Below, in pieces: positions 17,942 through 25,685 of a stretch of 64,000 nt of DNA. Below the pieces are notes generated by a model. That model worked only from the letters and a program-made list of their open reading frames with translations. It was not told where the DNA came from and ran no database searches. The translations under genes were made by a program, and so were the position numbers. The stretch is from an uncultured Bryobacterales bacterium (GTDB lineage Bacteria > Acidobacteriota > Terriglobia > Bryobacterales > Bryobacteraceae). Numbering within the stretch: the stretch's first letter is position 1; every line of letters starts with the position of its first letter. Where the stretch lies: assembly GCA_937959285.1 (NCBI GenBank), contig CALGAR010000003.1, positions 62,001 to 126,000 on the forward strand, in the 5' to 3' direction.

Positions 17942-18297
17942 ATGGTCAAACCGTTGGATCCCTGCGTCCTAAATTCGTACTGCTGAATCTCGATGGCGGC
18001 ACGGCCCTCTTCGGCCCGGACCACTCTCCCTCGGGCGACGAGCTTGAGGGCGCACTTATTATTCAGTTGGGCGGGCCAACTGATCGCCATCTCGATGCGC
18101 TTTCCCGGCAGGAGCAGGCGCTCCGTCGTGAAAAGAACACCGCCACTGCTCATGTTGACTGTAACGCCGCTTCCAGTCTCTTCCCCGTTTTTCTTGTTCA
18201 GGATCTTGTAACGAATCTCCCGCTGAATCGGGAATCGATCCGAGGATCTCCTTTCCTGTTGCTCTAGTGGTGCTTTCGGCGGCTGATCTGCGAACAT
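17938..18297 (-). CDS. PilZ-domain protein
   Basis: A 119-residue single PilZ domain, the c-di-GMP receptor fold. Both binding signatures are present: the RxxxR-type ERRSSDRFPI near residues 15-24 and the D/NxSxxG-type NMSSGG about 25 residues later. I start it at ATG 18297 because GGGAGGA lies at ideal spacing; an upstream ATG at 18348 lacks a ribosome site. It likely changes a partner's behaviour (motility, polysaccharide, transcription) when c-di-GMP rises. No adjacent gene identifies the partner. Confidence 0.85.
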   Translation of the reverse strand: MFADQPPKAPLEQQERRSSDRFPIQREIRYKILNKKNGEETGSGVTVNMSSGGVLFTTERLLLPGKRIEMAISWPAQLNNKCALKLVARGRVVRAEEGRAAIEIQQYEFRTQGSNGLTI

Positions 18298-18453
18298 TGA
18301 ACTTCCTCCCTCTACGTTCCCAGGATGCACTGTGCAAAGTCCCGCCACAATAGAATTCCAGTTGGATTTTGACAGTACGTTCGTACTAGGCGGCAGGGTC
18401 CAGCCGCTTTTGCGGGCGGCGTTTGCTCAATCTGTTCCGCTATCATTGCACGT

Positions 18454-18888
18454 ATGCGTACCTCCCGCGTTTGCTCTCTCATTCTTTTCGGAGCTCTTTG
18501 TTTTCCAGGGCTTGGAGCCCAGAAGCAAGTGATCTATCCGAAAGGCTCCAAACCCGGAGGACCTTTCAGCCCTGGAATTCTGGTGGACGGGACCCTCTAC
18601 GTTTCCGGGCAGGTTGGCCGCGACGCCTCGGGCAAGCTGCCTGAGGAGTTCGAAGCCGAAGTGAAGCAAACCCTCGAGAACATCGGTGCAATTCTGCGCG
18701 AAGCCAAGATGGGATTCGAAGACGTCGTCTCCGTGCAGGTTTACCTTACCGACATGGATCTGTTCCAACGGATGAATGCCGTCTATATGACGTATTTTAA
18801 AGAACCGCGTCCGGCTCGCACGACGGTAGGGGTCAGTAGACTGGCTGGACCGGCGCGGATCGAGATCACCGTGACTGCCCGGAAGTAG
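18454..18888 (+). CDS. Exported RidA/YjgF-family protein
   Basis: A 144-residue protein with an N-terminal signal peptide (hydrophobic core at about 8-20, cleavage after GLGA) followed by a full RidA domain. The domain shows PFSPGILVDGTLYVSGQVG, FEDVVSVQVYLTDM and the family-end motif [11 protein letters not shown]. Arg135 in that motif aligns with the catalytic Arg of enamine/imine deaminases. Cytosolic RidA detoxifies 2-aminoacrylate; an exported version must act on something else or be a structural relative, so the substrate is unknown. Its 3' end overlaps rarA by 23 bases, convergently. Confidence 0.88.
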   Translation: MRTSRVCSLILFGALCFPGLGAQKQVIYPKGSKPGGPFSPGILVDGTLYVSGQVGRDASGKLPEEFEAEVKQTLENIGAILREAKMGFEDVVSVQVYLTDMDLFQRMNAVYMTYFKEPRPARTTVGVSRLAGPARIEITVTARK

Positions 18889-20203
18889 GTCCTCGCCGGA
18901 GTTTCCGAATTTCGTCCAACCGCTCGCGGATCCGCTTCTCGATGCCGCGCTCGGTCGGCTCGTAGAAGCGGCGCCCGGCGAGCGACTCCGGGAGGCATTG
19001 CATGCTGGGAATTGCCTCCTCGTAGTCGTGAGCGTGCTGGTAGCCCTCACCATACCCCCACTCCCTCATCGCGCGTGTGGGCGCGTTCCGGAGATGCATC
19101 GGGACTGGTTCCGCAACCCCCTTTCGAACTTCCGCCAAAGCGGAATTCAGGGCACGGTATGCCGCGTCGGATTTCGGCGCGACCGACAGATAAATGGCAG
19201 CTTGGGCGAGCGCCTGGTCCCCTTCGGGTATGCCGAGGAAGTGCACAGTTTGCATGCAGGCAATAGCCTGCTCGACCGCCCTCGGATCAGCAAGCCCAAT
19301 ATCCTCAATCGCCATCCTTACCAGACGCCGCGCCAGATACATCCGGTCCTCACCGGCCTCCAGCATTCTGGCAAGCCAGTACAGCGCTGCGTCAGGATCG
19401 CTCGAGCGAACCGACTTATGCAGCGCTGAGATGAGATTATAGTGCTCTTCGCCGCCCTTGTCATAAAGGAGCAGCTTGCGCTGCATCGCATCCTCGACGG
19501 CCTGCCGCGAGAGCTCGCCTCCCTCCGAAGCCGCGGCTGCAAGCTCCAGGATGTTGTAGGCAGTGCGAGCGTCGCCGTTTGCATACACTGCGATCTGTTC
19601 GAGTAGGCTGCGATCGGCCTTCAGTTCCAGATGGCCAAGACCGCGACGTTTGTCCTTCAGCGCCCGTTCGAGCAGAGTGATGATCTCCGGAACCGTGAGC
19701 GAACGCAGGGCGTAGACCTTGGCTCTGGACAGCAACGCGGAGATCACTTCAAAAGACGGATTTTCGGTAGTGGCGCCGACAAGGATGATGTCGCCCCGCT
19801 CCACGTACGGCAGGAACGCATCCTGCTGGGCCTTATTGAACCGGTGAATTTCGTCCACGAAGAGAACGGTTCGGCGGCCAGCGCGGCGGTTCCGCTCGGC
19901 ATCCGCCATCACGGCTTTGATCTCCTTGATGCCGCTCAGGACTGCGCTAAACGGCACAAAATCGGCTCGGGTCAGCCGTGCAATCAACCGAGCCAGCGTC
20001 GTCTTGCCGACTCCGGGCGGCCCCCAAAGGATGATCGAGGTCAACTGGTCGCGTTCGATCTGAGTGCGAAGCGGCTTTCCAGGCCCGAGGATGTGCTCCT
20101 GGCCGACATACTCGTCGAGACTCTCCGGACGCATACGCTCGGCCAGGGGGCGGCCGCGGTCCACGGATTCATCGAGAGGCGGAGTGAGTTCGAACAGACT
20201 CAT
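18866..20203 (-). CDS. rarA: Replication-associated recombination protein A (RarA/MgsA)
   Basis: A 445-residue AAA+ ATPase from ATG 20203 ([13 protein letters not shown]); the frame is open further upstream but that part overlaps the methyltransferase gene. Walker A is [13 protein letters not shown], Walker [16 protein letters not shown], sensor 1 [11 protein letters not shown], followed by the clamp-loader-like C-terminal domain ([32 protein letters not shown]). It acts at stalled forks. The four-base ATGA overlap with the upstream methyltransferase indicates an operon. Confidence 0.95.
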   Translation of the reverse strand: MSLFELTPPLDESVDRGRPLAERMRPESLDEYVGQEHILGPGKPLRTQIERDQLTSIILWGPPGVGKTTLARLIARLTRADFVPFSAVLSGIKEIKAVMADAERNRRAGRRTVLFVDEIHRFNKAQQDAFLPYVERGDIILVGATTENPSFEVISALLSRAKVYALRSLTVPEIITLLERALKDKRRGLGHLELKADRSLLEQIAVYANGDARTAYNILELAAAASEGGELSRQAVEDAMQRKLLLYDKGGEEHYNLISALHKSVRSSDPDAALYWLARMLEAGEDRMYLARRLVRMAIEDIGLADPRAVEQAIACMQTVHFLGIPEGDQALAQAAIYLSVAPKSDAAYRALNSALAEVRKGVAEPVPMHLRNAPTRAMREWGYGEGYQHAHDYEEAIPSMQCLPESLAGRRFYEPTERGIEKRIRERLDEIRKLRRGPTSGQSR

Positions 20204-21006
20204 GCTTCCGTTCCTCTCTGGCGGCGCGCCTCGTAAAGGAGGATCCCAGCTGCCATGGCTGCGTTTAAGGATTCCACGCCTGAGGTCGGAATTCGCAAGC
20301 CGCGAGCGGATCGCCGCCACACCTCGCTCACACCACGGCCCTCGCTTCCGATGACGAAGGCACAAGGAGCTTTCAGGTCTGCGCCGGAAAGTACTATGTC
20401 ACCGTGCGGCATCGCCGCGTACGCCTCGACGCCCCGCTGTTCCAGCGTTTTCTGAGCGAGGGAAGAATCGACACCGGATACGAGAGGAAGCCGAAAGGAG
20501 GATCCCGCCGAGGCGCGGAGCGCTTTGGGATTCCAGGGACTGACCGTACCCTTGAGCAGGACAACACCGGTGGCGCCGAAGGCCTCCGCCGCCCGGATGA
20601 TGGCGCCTCCGTTGCCCGGATCCTGAACTCCATCGAGCAGCACCACGAGCGGCCGCAGGCGAAAGAGATCCTGCATCGTCCAGGAAGGAGGGCGGACGAG
20701 AGTAATCACGCCCTGTGAGTTCTCGGTGGCTGCGATCTGCCCGAAGACCTCGTCCGCGACGACTACCAGACGCAGGCTGCGGGACGGAGGAAGATGCCTC
20801 GTTACGGCAGCCTGGGCCGACTCCGAAGCAAGGACGGCCTTGATTTCGCACCCGCTTCGGATCGCCTCGTCAAGCAGGTGGAAAGTCTCGGCGATCGCGT
20901 AACCGTCCTCTGTCAAGCCGCCTTTCGCAACGGCCCGCCTCACATCTTTCAATAGCGGATTTCGGGCGCTGGTTATGACCTGCGTCGTTTGGCCAGGCAC
21001 TGCCAT
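20200..21006 (-). CDS. TrmH/SpoU-family RNA 2'-O-methyltransferase (RlmB-like)
   Basis: A 268-residue protein with an N-terminal substrate-binding domain (about 8-95, ITSARNPLLKDVRRA) and a C-terminal SPOUT knot. The three SpoU motifs are present: GNGGAIIRAAEAFGATGV with the invariant Arg, ALRASAGS plus IGSEGRGV, and VESLNAAMAAGILLYEA. It methylates a ribose in 23S rRNA or tRNA using SAM; the target cannot be fixed from sequence alone. It overlaps the rarA start by four bases. Confidence 0.92.
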   Translation of the reverse strand: MAVPGQTTQVITSARNPLLKDVRRAVAKGGLTEDGYAIAETFHLLDEAIRSGCEIKAVLASESAQAAVTRHLPPSRSLRLVVVADEVFGQIAATENSQGVITLVRPPSWTMQDLFRLRPLVVLLDGVQDPGNGGAIIRAAEAFGATGVVLLKGTVSPWNPKALRASAGSSFRLPLVSGVDSSLAQKTLEQRGVEAYAAMPHGDIVLSGADLKAPCAFVIGSEGRGVSEVWRRSARGLRIPTSGVESLNAAMAAGILLYEARRQRGTEA

Positions 21007-21045
21007 CGAACAAACAGTAGCACATGGCCATGCAGCTCCATGTCT

Positions 21046-22131
21046 TCAGACCCGGGCGATCGATCTGCGGCGTTCGAGGTGACTCATGGCATGGCCTCCA
21101 ACCGGACGGATCTCCCGTTCCCGACCCGGTACTTCCCGGCCGGCCCCGCGAGTCATGATCGCAGCCGTTCCCGCGGCTGCCATCGCCAGAGCGCCGACAA
21201 AACCGGGGTGCGTGATCATCCACGTATAAACGCTGAACGGCCTCGATTCCTTTAGATTGCCCTTCACCCGGTCCATTCCTTCCATGGGCGCGAAGAGATT
21301 GTCCACCGTCGGAGGCTTAGGCCGGTCTGTGAGCTGCTTCTCGAAAGCGAATGTCTCTAGCAGCCTGTCCATCATGGCCGGTGACAGATTCTCTCCGGCA
21401 ATGAGAGCCGAAGCAGCCGCGCCTATCGGCAGTTCCCTGACGGGGTGCTCGGCAGCGTAAAGAATCGCCTTGGAAACGGTTTCAGGAGGATAGATTGGGG
21501 GAGCACCTTGGGGCTGCACTCCCAGCTTCGTCCGGGCGTGCTCGAAGAGTGGAGTGTTGATCGACGCCGGTATAATTTCCGTCACGCTGACAGGAACGCC
21601 CTCATGTTCCAGCTCCATCCGCAGTGCCTCACACATTGCCTTGACACCATGCTTTGAGGCTGCATATGCCGCCTGGTAAGGCAAAGCCCGGCGAGATTCT
21701 ACCGATGATACGCAGATGAGCGCCCCTCCCTGCCTCTTCAGATGCGGCAGCGCAACCATCGCTCCAAGGGCCTGCCCGTTCAGGTTGACATCGACGACTC
21801 TCCGCCACTCGTCGATCGTCGTGTCCTCGAACCGGGCATACAGAGAAACACCCGCGAGCTGCACCCAGGTGTCGATCCTGCCGAACTCCCGCACGCAAAG
21901 TTGCGCAACGTTTCGAACCTGCTCCTCATTTGTCGTGTCGCAGGTGGCTGCGATCGCCCGTCCGCCCTGCAGCCGGATCTCATTGATCAGCGACTGCAAG
22001 CCGCTTTCGCTTCGCGCCGCGGCCACCACGCACGCTCCCTTTCGGGCAAAACGGAGAGCCGTATCGCGGCCGATTCCGCTCGAAGCGCCCATTATGACAA
22101 CAGCCTGCTCGTGAATGGGTTTTAAATGCAT
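21046..22131 (-). CDS. Short-chain dehydrogenase/reductase with C-terminal membrane anchor
   Basis: A 361-residue SDR. The dinucleotide site GASSGIG is at 15-21. The catalytic triad is Ser142/143 (CVSSVESRR), Tyr156 and Lys160 (YAASKH). After the SDR core (to about 250) there is an extension with one hydrophobic helix (about 318-336, GFVGALAMAAAGTAAIM) and a basic tail, suggesting a membrane-tethered enzyme. The substrate is unknown and the flanking genes give no pathway. Similar SDR proteins with a tail are frequent in Acidobacteriota. Confidence 0.88.
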   Translation of the reverse strand: MHLKPIHEQAVVIMGASSGIGRDTALRFARKGACVVAAARSESGLQSLINEIRLQGGRAIAATCDTTNEEQVRNVAQLCVREFGRIDTWVQLAGVSLYARFEDTTIDEWRRVVDVNLNGQALGAMVALPHLKRQGGALICVSSVESRRALPYQAAYAASKHGVKAMCEALRMELEHEGVPVSVTEIIPASINTPLFEHARTKLGVQPQGAPPIYPPETVSKAILYAAEHPVRELPIGAAASALIAGENLSPAMMDRLLETFAFEKQLTDRPKPPTVDNLFAPMEGMDRVKGNLKESRPFSVYTWMITHPGFVGALAMAAAGTAAIMTRGAGREVPGREREIRPVGGHAMSHLERRRSIARV

Positions 22132-22228
22132 GGATGTTACCCTCTCACGAAGACGCCCTCGGGCGGAGAACCATTTCGTCGGAACCTCTGCGGTTTCCGC
22201 CCAACGTAAGCTACTCTAAGTTGTACGA

Positions 22229-22813
22229 ATGAAGCGGTTCCTTTGGGTGGTCGGGCTGCTGGCGCTGTCACTCGTCGGCTACCTCACCTACATCGCGGCA
22301 CAGATTGAGAAACAGTCGTTCGTCGATGAAGCACGTGCGGCCGACGTGATTGTCATCATGGGTGCCGCTGAATACCATGGAAGGCCCTCTCCAGTGTTTC
22401 GGGCGCGCCTCGACCACGGGCTGGACCTCTACCACCGGAAATTAGCCAGCCGCATTCTGACGACCGGCGGGGCGGGCGGCGATCCCTTGTTCACCGAGGG
22501 AGAGGTGGGCCGGGCTTACCTCATTACGAAAGGGGTTCCTTCGGAAGACATCATCGTCGAAAAAGAAGCGGAGAGCACGGTACACAGTGTCGCGGCTGTC
22601 GGCGAGATCATGCGCCGGATGGGCCTGAATTCGCTGATTCTTGTCAGCGACGGCTACCACATATTTCGAGCCAAGAAGATGCTGGAGTTCCGAGGGCTGA
22701 CCGTCTACGGCTCACCGCGTCCCTCCAGGCCGCGAAGCGACTTCGGCAGATGGAAACTCTACTTCCGGCAGGCCGTTGCCTACCTGCTGTGGTCGATCGG
22801 CATCACCATCTGA
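22229..22813 (+). CDS. YdcF/SanA-like DUF218 protein
   Basis: A 194-residue protein with an N-terminal membrane helix (about 4-26) and a DUF218 domain. It shows ADVIVIMGAAEYHGRPSPVFRARLDHGLDLY, LTTGGAGG, EGEVGRAYLITKGVP and a C-terminal VSDGYHIFRAKKML. These features match envelope-associated YdcF/SanA proteins, some implicated in cell-wall or polysaccharide metabolism. The specific reaction is not established. It converges on phhA with a six-base gap. Confidence 0.88.
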   Translation: MKRFLWVVGLLALSLVGYLTYIAAQIEKQSFVDEARAADVIVIMGAAEYHGRPSPVFRARLDHGLDLYHRKLASRILTTGGAGGDPLFTEGEVGRAYLITKGVPSEDIIVEKEAESTVHSVAAVGEIMRRMGLNSLILVSDGYHIFRAKKMLEFRGLTVYGSPRPSRPRSDFGRWKLYFRQAVAYLLWSIGITI

Positions 22814-22819
22814 GATCGT

Positions 22820-23761
22820 TCAGGCCGCTCTGAGAAAGCTCCGCAAATCCGTCTCGTTTACCGCAGGCTCTCCCGGCGCCACATTGTTAAGACGCCCCTC
22901 GCGCATCCACTTTTCGAGCCGGTCCACCAGGCTGAACAGATGGTCGAAGGAGTCGACGATGAAGAGCAAGGGCTGGTAGTGGTGAATCTCGAACGCCTGG
23001 TTGATCACCCACTCCAATTGAATCGGGTAACGCTGCACGTCAGGCGATTCGATGGAGTGGCCGATCTCTCCGTATGAGCTCAAGAGTCCGCTGCCATACA
23101 CCTTCAGCCCTGCCCCGGATCGCATTAATCCAAATTCCACCGTGAACCAGAAGAATCGAGCCATCGCCTTCACGATGCTTGTGAGCACGCGCAGCTGCTC
23201 GGCCTCGGGTTTGATCTCGGCCGCCATTTCTACGGCCGTGTGGGCGCAATCCCCAAATCGGACAAGCGTATCAGCGAAAGCACAGTCGGTATGCATCGGG
23301 ACGTGACCGGCAATGTCATGAAAGATGTCGGGCTCGGGAAGATAGTCCAGCTTGTCGGACCGGCGGATGGTGATGGTCGTCGGAAACTCGCGATTGCGCA
23401 GGCAATCAAAGAAGAGAAACGCCGGGATATAACCGCTGACCGCTTTCGCACGAAAACCTGTGAGCGGGGAAAGAAAGCGGTTTACATCCTCGAGCTTTGG
23501 CACGCGCTCCGCGTCAAGGCATAGTGAGTCGATGCCTTCCAGAAAGCGAGGGTTTGCAAACTGCCGCCAGCGAGGCAGCATTCGCGAATAAAGGCGCCGC
23601 CACGCTTCATGATTCTCTTCCGAGTAGAGCTCGTACGGCTGGTGAATGTAGAGTTGGCCCTTCGTCTTGGCCTCCTCGACAAAGGGCGCTTCGGTCGTGG
23701 TGAGGCCTGGCGTGGCGGATACGGCGTGCCGTTGGTTTGGATCCGAACTGGGCCGTTTCAT
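22820..23761 (-). CDS. phhA: Phenylalanine 4-monooxygenase
   Basis: A 313-residue pterin-dependent aromatic amino acid hydroxylase converting phenylalanine to tyrosine. The iron facial triad is intact: His148 and His153 in PDIFHDIAGHVPMHTD and Glu209 in FFWFTVEFGL. It has no ACT regulatory domain and is single-domain like other bacterial enzymes. It is divergent from the homogentisate dioxygenase gene, consistent with a phenylalanine-tyrosine degradation locus, and a 20-bp palindrome lies in the shared upstream region. Confidence 0.95.
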   Translation of the reverse strand: MKRPSSDPNQRHAVSATPGLTTTEAPFVEEAKTKGQLYIHQPYELYSEENHEAWRRLYSRMLPRWRQFANPRFLEGIDSLCLDAERVPKLEDVNRFLSPLTGFRAKAVSGYIPAFLFFDCLRNREFPTTITIRRSDKLDYLPEPDIFHDIAGHVPMHTDCAFADTLVRFGDCAHTAVEMAAEIKPEAEQLRVLTSIVKAMARFFWFTVEFGLMRSGAGLKVYGSGLLSSYGEIGHSIESPDVQRYPIQLEWVINQAFEIHHYQPLLFIVDSFDHLFSLVDRLEKWMREGRLNNVAPGEPAVNETDLRSFLRAA

Positions 23762-23823
23762 CGCACTCCTCCCGGAATCGGAGCCTTCTCTCTACCCTCA
23801 TTATGCACCTGAAATCAATTGCC

Positions 23824-23843
23824 ACACCACAAATTTGTGGTGT
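23824..23843. promoter_or_regulatory. 20-bp perfect palindrome between phhA and hmgA
   Basis: ACACCACAAATTTGTGGTGT is a perfect inverted repeat, 62 bases before phhA and 91 bases before hmgA. A symmetric site in a divergent catabolic promoter is the classic position for a shared regulator, but no regulator gene is adjacent, so its binder is unknown. Confidence 0.7.
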
Positions 23844-23934
23844 TGATAAATCGAAGCAAACACGCACATAATGAGTTTGGAACCTCTGGGGACCGGCGGT
23901 TCGAGTCTTTCCGCGTCAGAAAGGACAGGAAACG

Positions 23935-25053
23935 ATGCACCCGCTAAAGAAAGGCAGACATGCCCGTCAGGCGCATGTAGGAATTCCCGAGGGTACGTAT
24001 GAAGAGGAGCACGGCCGGAAAGGCTTTTATGGCAGGACCGCGCACCTCTATCATGCCCATCCTCCCACCGGTTGGATTCGCTTCGAAGGCAAGCTTCGCC
24101 CCCACTGCTTTGACCTCAACAAGCTTCGCCCCTCCGATCTCGAATCTCCTCTAGGCATGCCCGTTGCATTTCTCGGCAACGACGACATCAAGATTTATGT
24201 CTCACGGCGTGCGGAACCGATGCCCTTTTATTACCGGAATGCCGACGGAGATGAACTGCTCTTTGTGCATCGCGGGAAAGGGATGATCGAAACCGATTTC
24301 GGGCCTCTCTCCTTTGAGCCGGGTGATTACATTGTGCTGCCTCGTGCAGTCACCTACCGGCTCATCCCGGAAACGCGTGACAATTTTTTCCTGATCGTCC
24401 AATCCAAGGGTGAGTTTGATCCGCCGGAGAAGGGCTTGATCGGGCAGCATGCCCTGTACGATCCAGCGGTCATCGTCACTCCCGAACCCTCACCGCATCT
24501 TAACGACAACCGTGAGTGGGAAGTCCGTATCAAGGCCGAGGATGAGCTTTCTACCGTCGTCTATCCGTGGAATCCGATTGATGTGGTCGGCTGGAAAGGC
24601 GACCTCACCGTCTGGAAGCTCAACATGCGCGATATCCGTCCGGTGATGAGTCATCGGGCCCATCTGCCGCCGAGCGCTCACACTACGTTCGTCACCAATG
24701 GCGCCGTCATCTGCAGCTTCCTCCCGAGGCCGCTCGAAGAGGACCCGGACGCACTGCGTGTTCCCTTTTTCCACCGGAATACGGACTACGACGAATTCCT
24801 CTTCTATCACGACGGCGACTTTTTCAGTAAAGACAACATCAAACCGGGTATGGCCACTCTTCATCCCCGCGGGATTCACCACGGGCCGCACCCGAAAGCG
24901 CTCGCCAATCAGCATCGCAAGACGCGAACCGACGAGTACGCAGTCATGCTCGATGGCCTGAATCCGATCCACGTGCTTCCTGCCGGGGAAGAGGTGGAGT
25001 GGAAGGATTACTGGATGAGCTGGATGCCATCTGCAGCTGCGGAGATCAAGTGA
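23935..25053 (+). CDS. hmgA: Homogentisate 1,2-dioxygenase
   Basis: A 372-residue cupin-type ring-cleavage dioxygenase that opens homogentisate to maleylacetoacetate. Recognisable pieces are GFYGRTAHLYHAHPPTGW near the start, LLFVHRGKGMIETDFGPL, and the iron-binding C-terminal region FFHRNTDYDEFLFYHDG followed by HPRGIHHGPHP. It is shorter than the about 430-residue proteobacterial and human type but full length for the shorter bacterial branch. It leads a tight operon with the next two genes (GTGA and ATGA overlaps). No hpd, maleylacetoacetate isomerase or fumarylacetoacetase gene is in the window. Confidence 0.92.
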   Translation: MHPLKKGRHARQAHVGIPEGTYEEEHGRKGFYGRTAHLYHAHPPTGWIRFEGKLRPHCFDLNKLRPSDLESPLGMPVAFLGNDDIKIYVSRRAEPMPFYYRNADGDELLFVHRGKGMIETDFGPLSFEPGDYIVLPRAVTYRLIPETRDNFFLIVQSKGEFDPPEKGLIGQHALYDPAVIVTPEPSPHLNDNREWEVRIKAEDELSTVVYPWNPIDVVGWKGDLTVWKLNMRDIRPVMSHRAHLPPSAHTTFVTNGAVICSFLPRPLEEDPDALRVPFFHRNTDYDEFLFYHDGDFFSKDNIKPGMATLHPRGIHHGPHPKALANQHRKTRTDEYAVMLDGLNPIHVLPAGEEVEWKDYWMSWMPSAAAEIK

Positions 25054-25685
25054 TTATCAACCCTGCGGAGCACGATTCTTCTAACATTTACAAGCTGATG
25101 ATCGGCGTGATTGTGCCGCGCCCGATCGCGTTCGTCTCCACCGTCAGTCCCGACGGTGTCCGCAATCTCGCCCCCTTCAGCTTCTTCACCGCCGTCAGCG
25201 CCAATCCTCCGGTTGTCTGCTTTAGCCCGATGGTGCGAGGCAGTGACGGGAAGAGGAAGGATACGCTTCACAATATCGAAGCCACGGGTGAGTTTGTTGT
25301 GAACGTGGTATCGGAGGAATTTGCGGAGCAAATGAACATTTGCTCCGCGGAGTTTCCTCCGGAGATCGACGAATTTCTCGAATCAGGCCTGACGCCAGTT
25401 CCGAGCGATCTGATCCGCCCGCCGCGCGTGGCGGAGTCTCACGTTCAGATGGAATGCCGCCTTCTGCAGGTGGTTCACGTGAGCGATAAACCGCTGGGAG
25501 GCAGCATTGTCCTTGGCGAGGTTTTGCGCTTCCACATTGACGACGCTCTTGTGAGCGACTACAAAGTGGATCCTGACAAACTGCGCCCGATCGGCCGAAT
25601 GGCCGGGTCGACGTACGTTCGCACAACCGACCGCTTTGAGATGCAGAGGCCTGTTGTGCGCAGCAAGGAGGCGACGCGGCAATGA
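25050..25685 (+). CDS. Flavin-reductase-like FMN-binding split-barrel protein
   Basis: A 211-residue protein from GTG 25050, chosen because it overlaps the hmgA stop as GTGA and follows GGAG; an ATG at 24999 lies inside hmgA. The domain shows the split-barrel signature: IVPRPIAFVSTVSPDGVRNLAPFSFFTAVSANPPVVCFSP, split here by variable residues, then GEFVVNVVSEEFAEQMN. Such proteins bind FMN and act as flavin reductases or related oxidoreductases. Its place between hmgA and an acyl-CoA ligase suggests a step or repair function in aromatic degradation, but no such step is known to me. Confidence 0.85.
   Translation: MIINPAEHDSSNIYKLMIGVIVPRPIAFVSTVSPDGVRNLAPFSFFTAVSANPPVVCFSPMVRGSDGKRKDTLHNIEATGEFVVNVVSEEFAEQMNICSAEFPPEIDEFLESGLTPVPSDLIRPPRVAESHVQMECRLLQVVHVSDKPLGGSIVLGEVLRFHIDDALVSDYKVDPDKLRPIGRMAGSTYVRTTDRFEMQRPVVRSKEATRQ

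Noticed and set aside
23880..23925. Possible tRNA suggested by a GGTTCGAGTC T-arm-like sequence
   Set aside because: No acceptor stem, anticodon arm or CCA-proximal pairing can be built around it; it is simply the hmgA leader.
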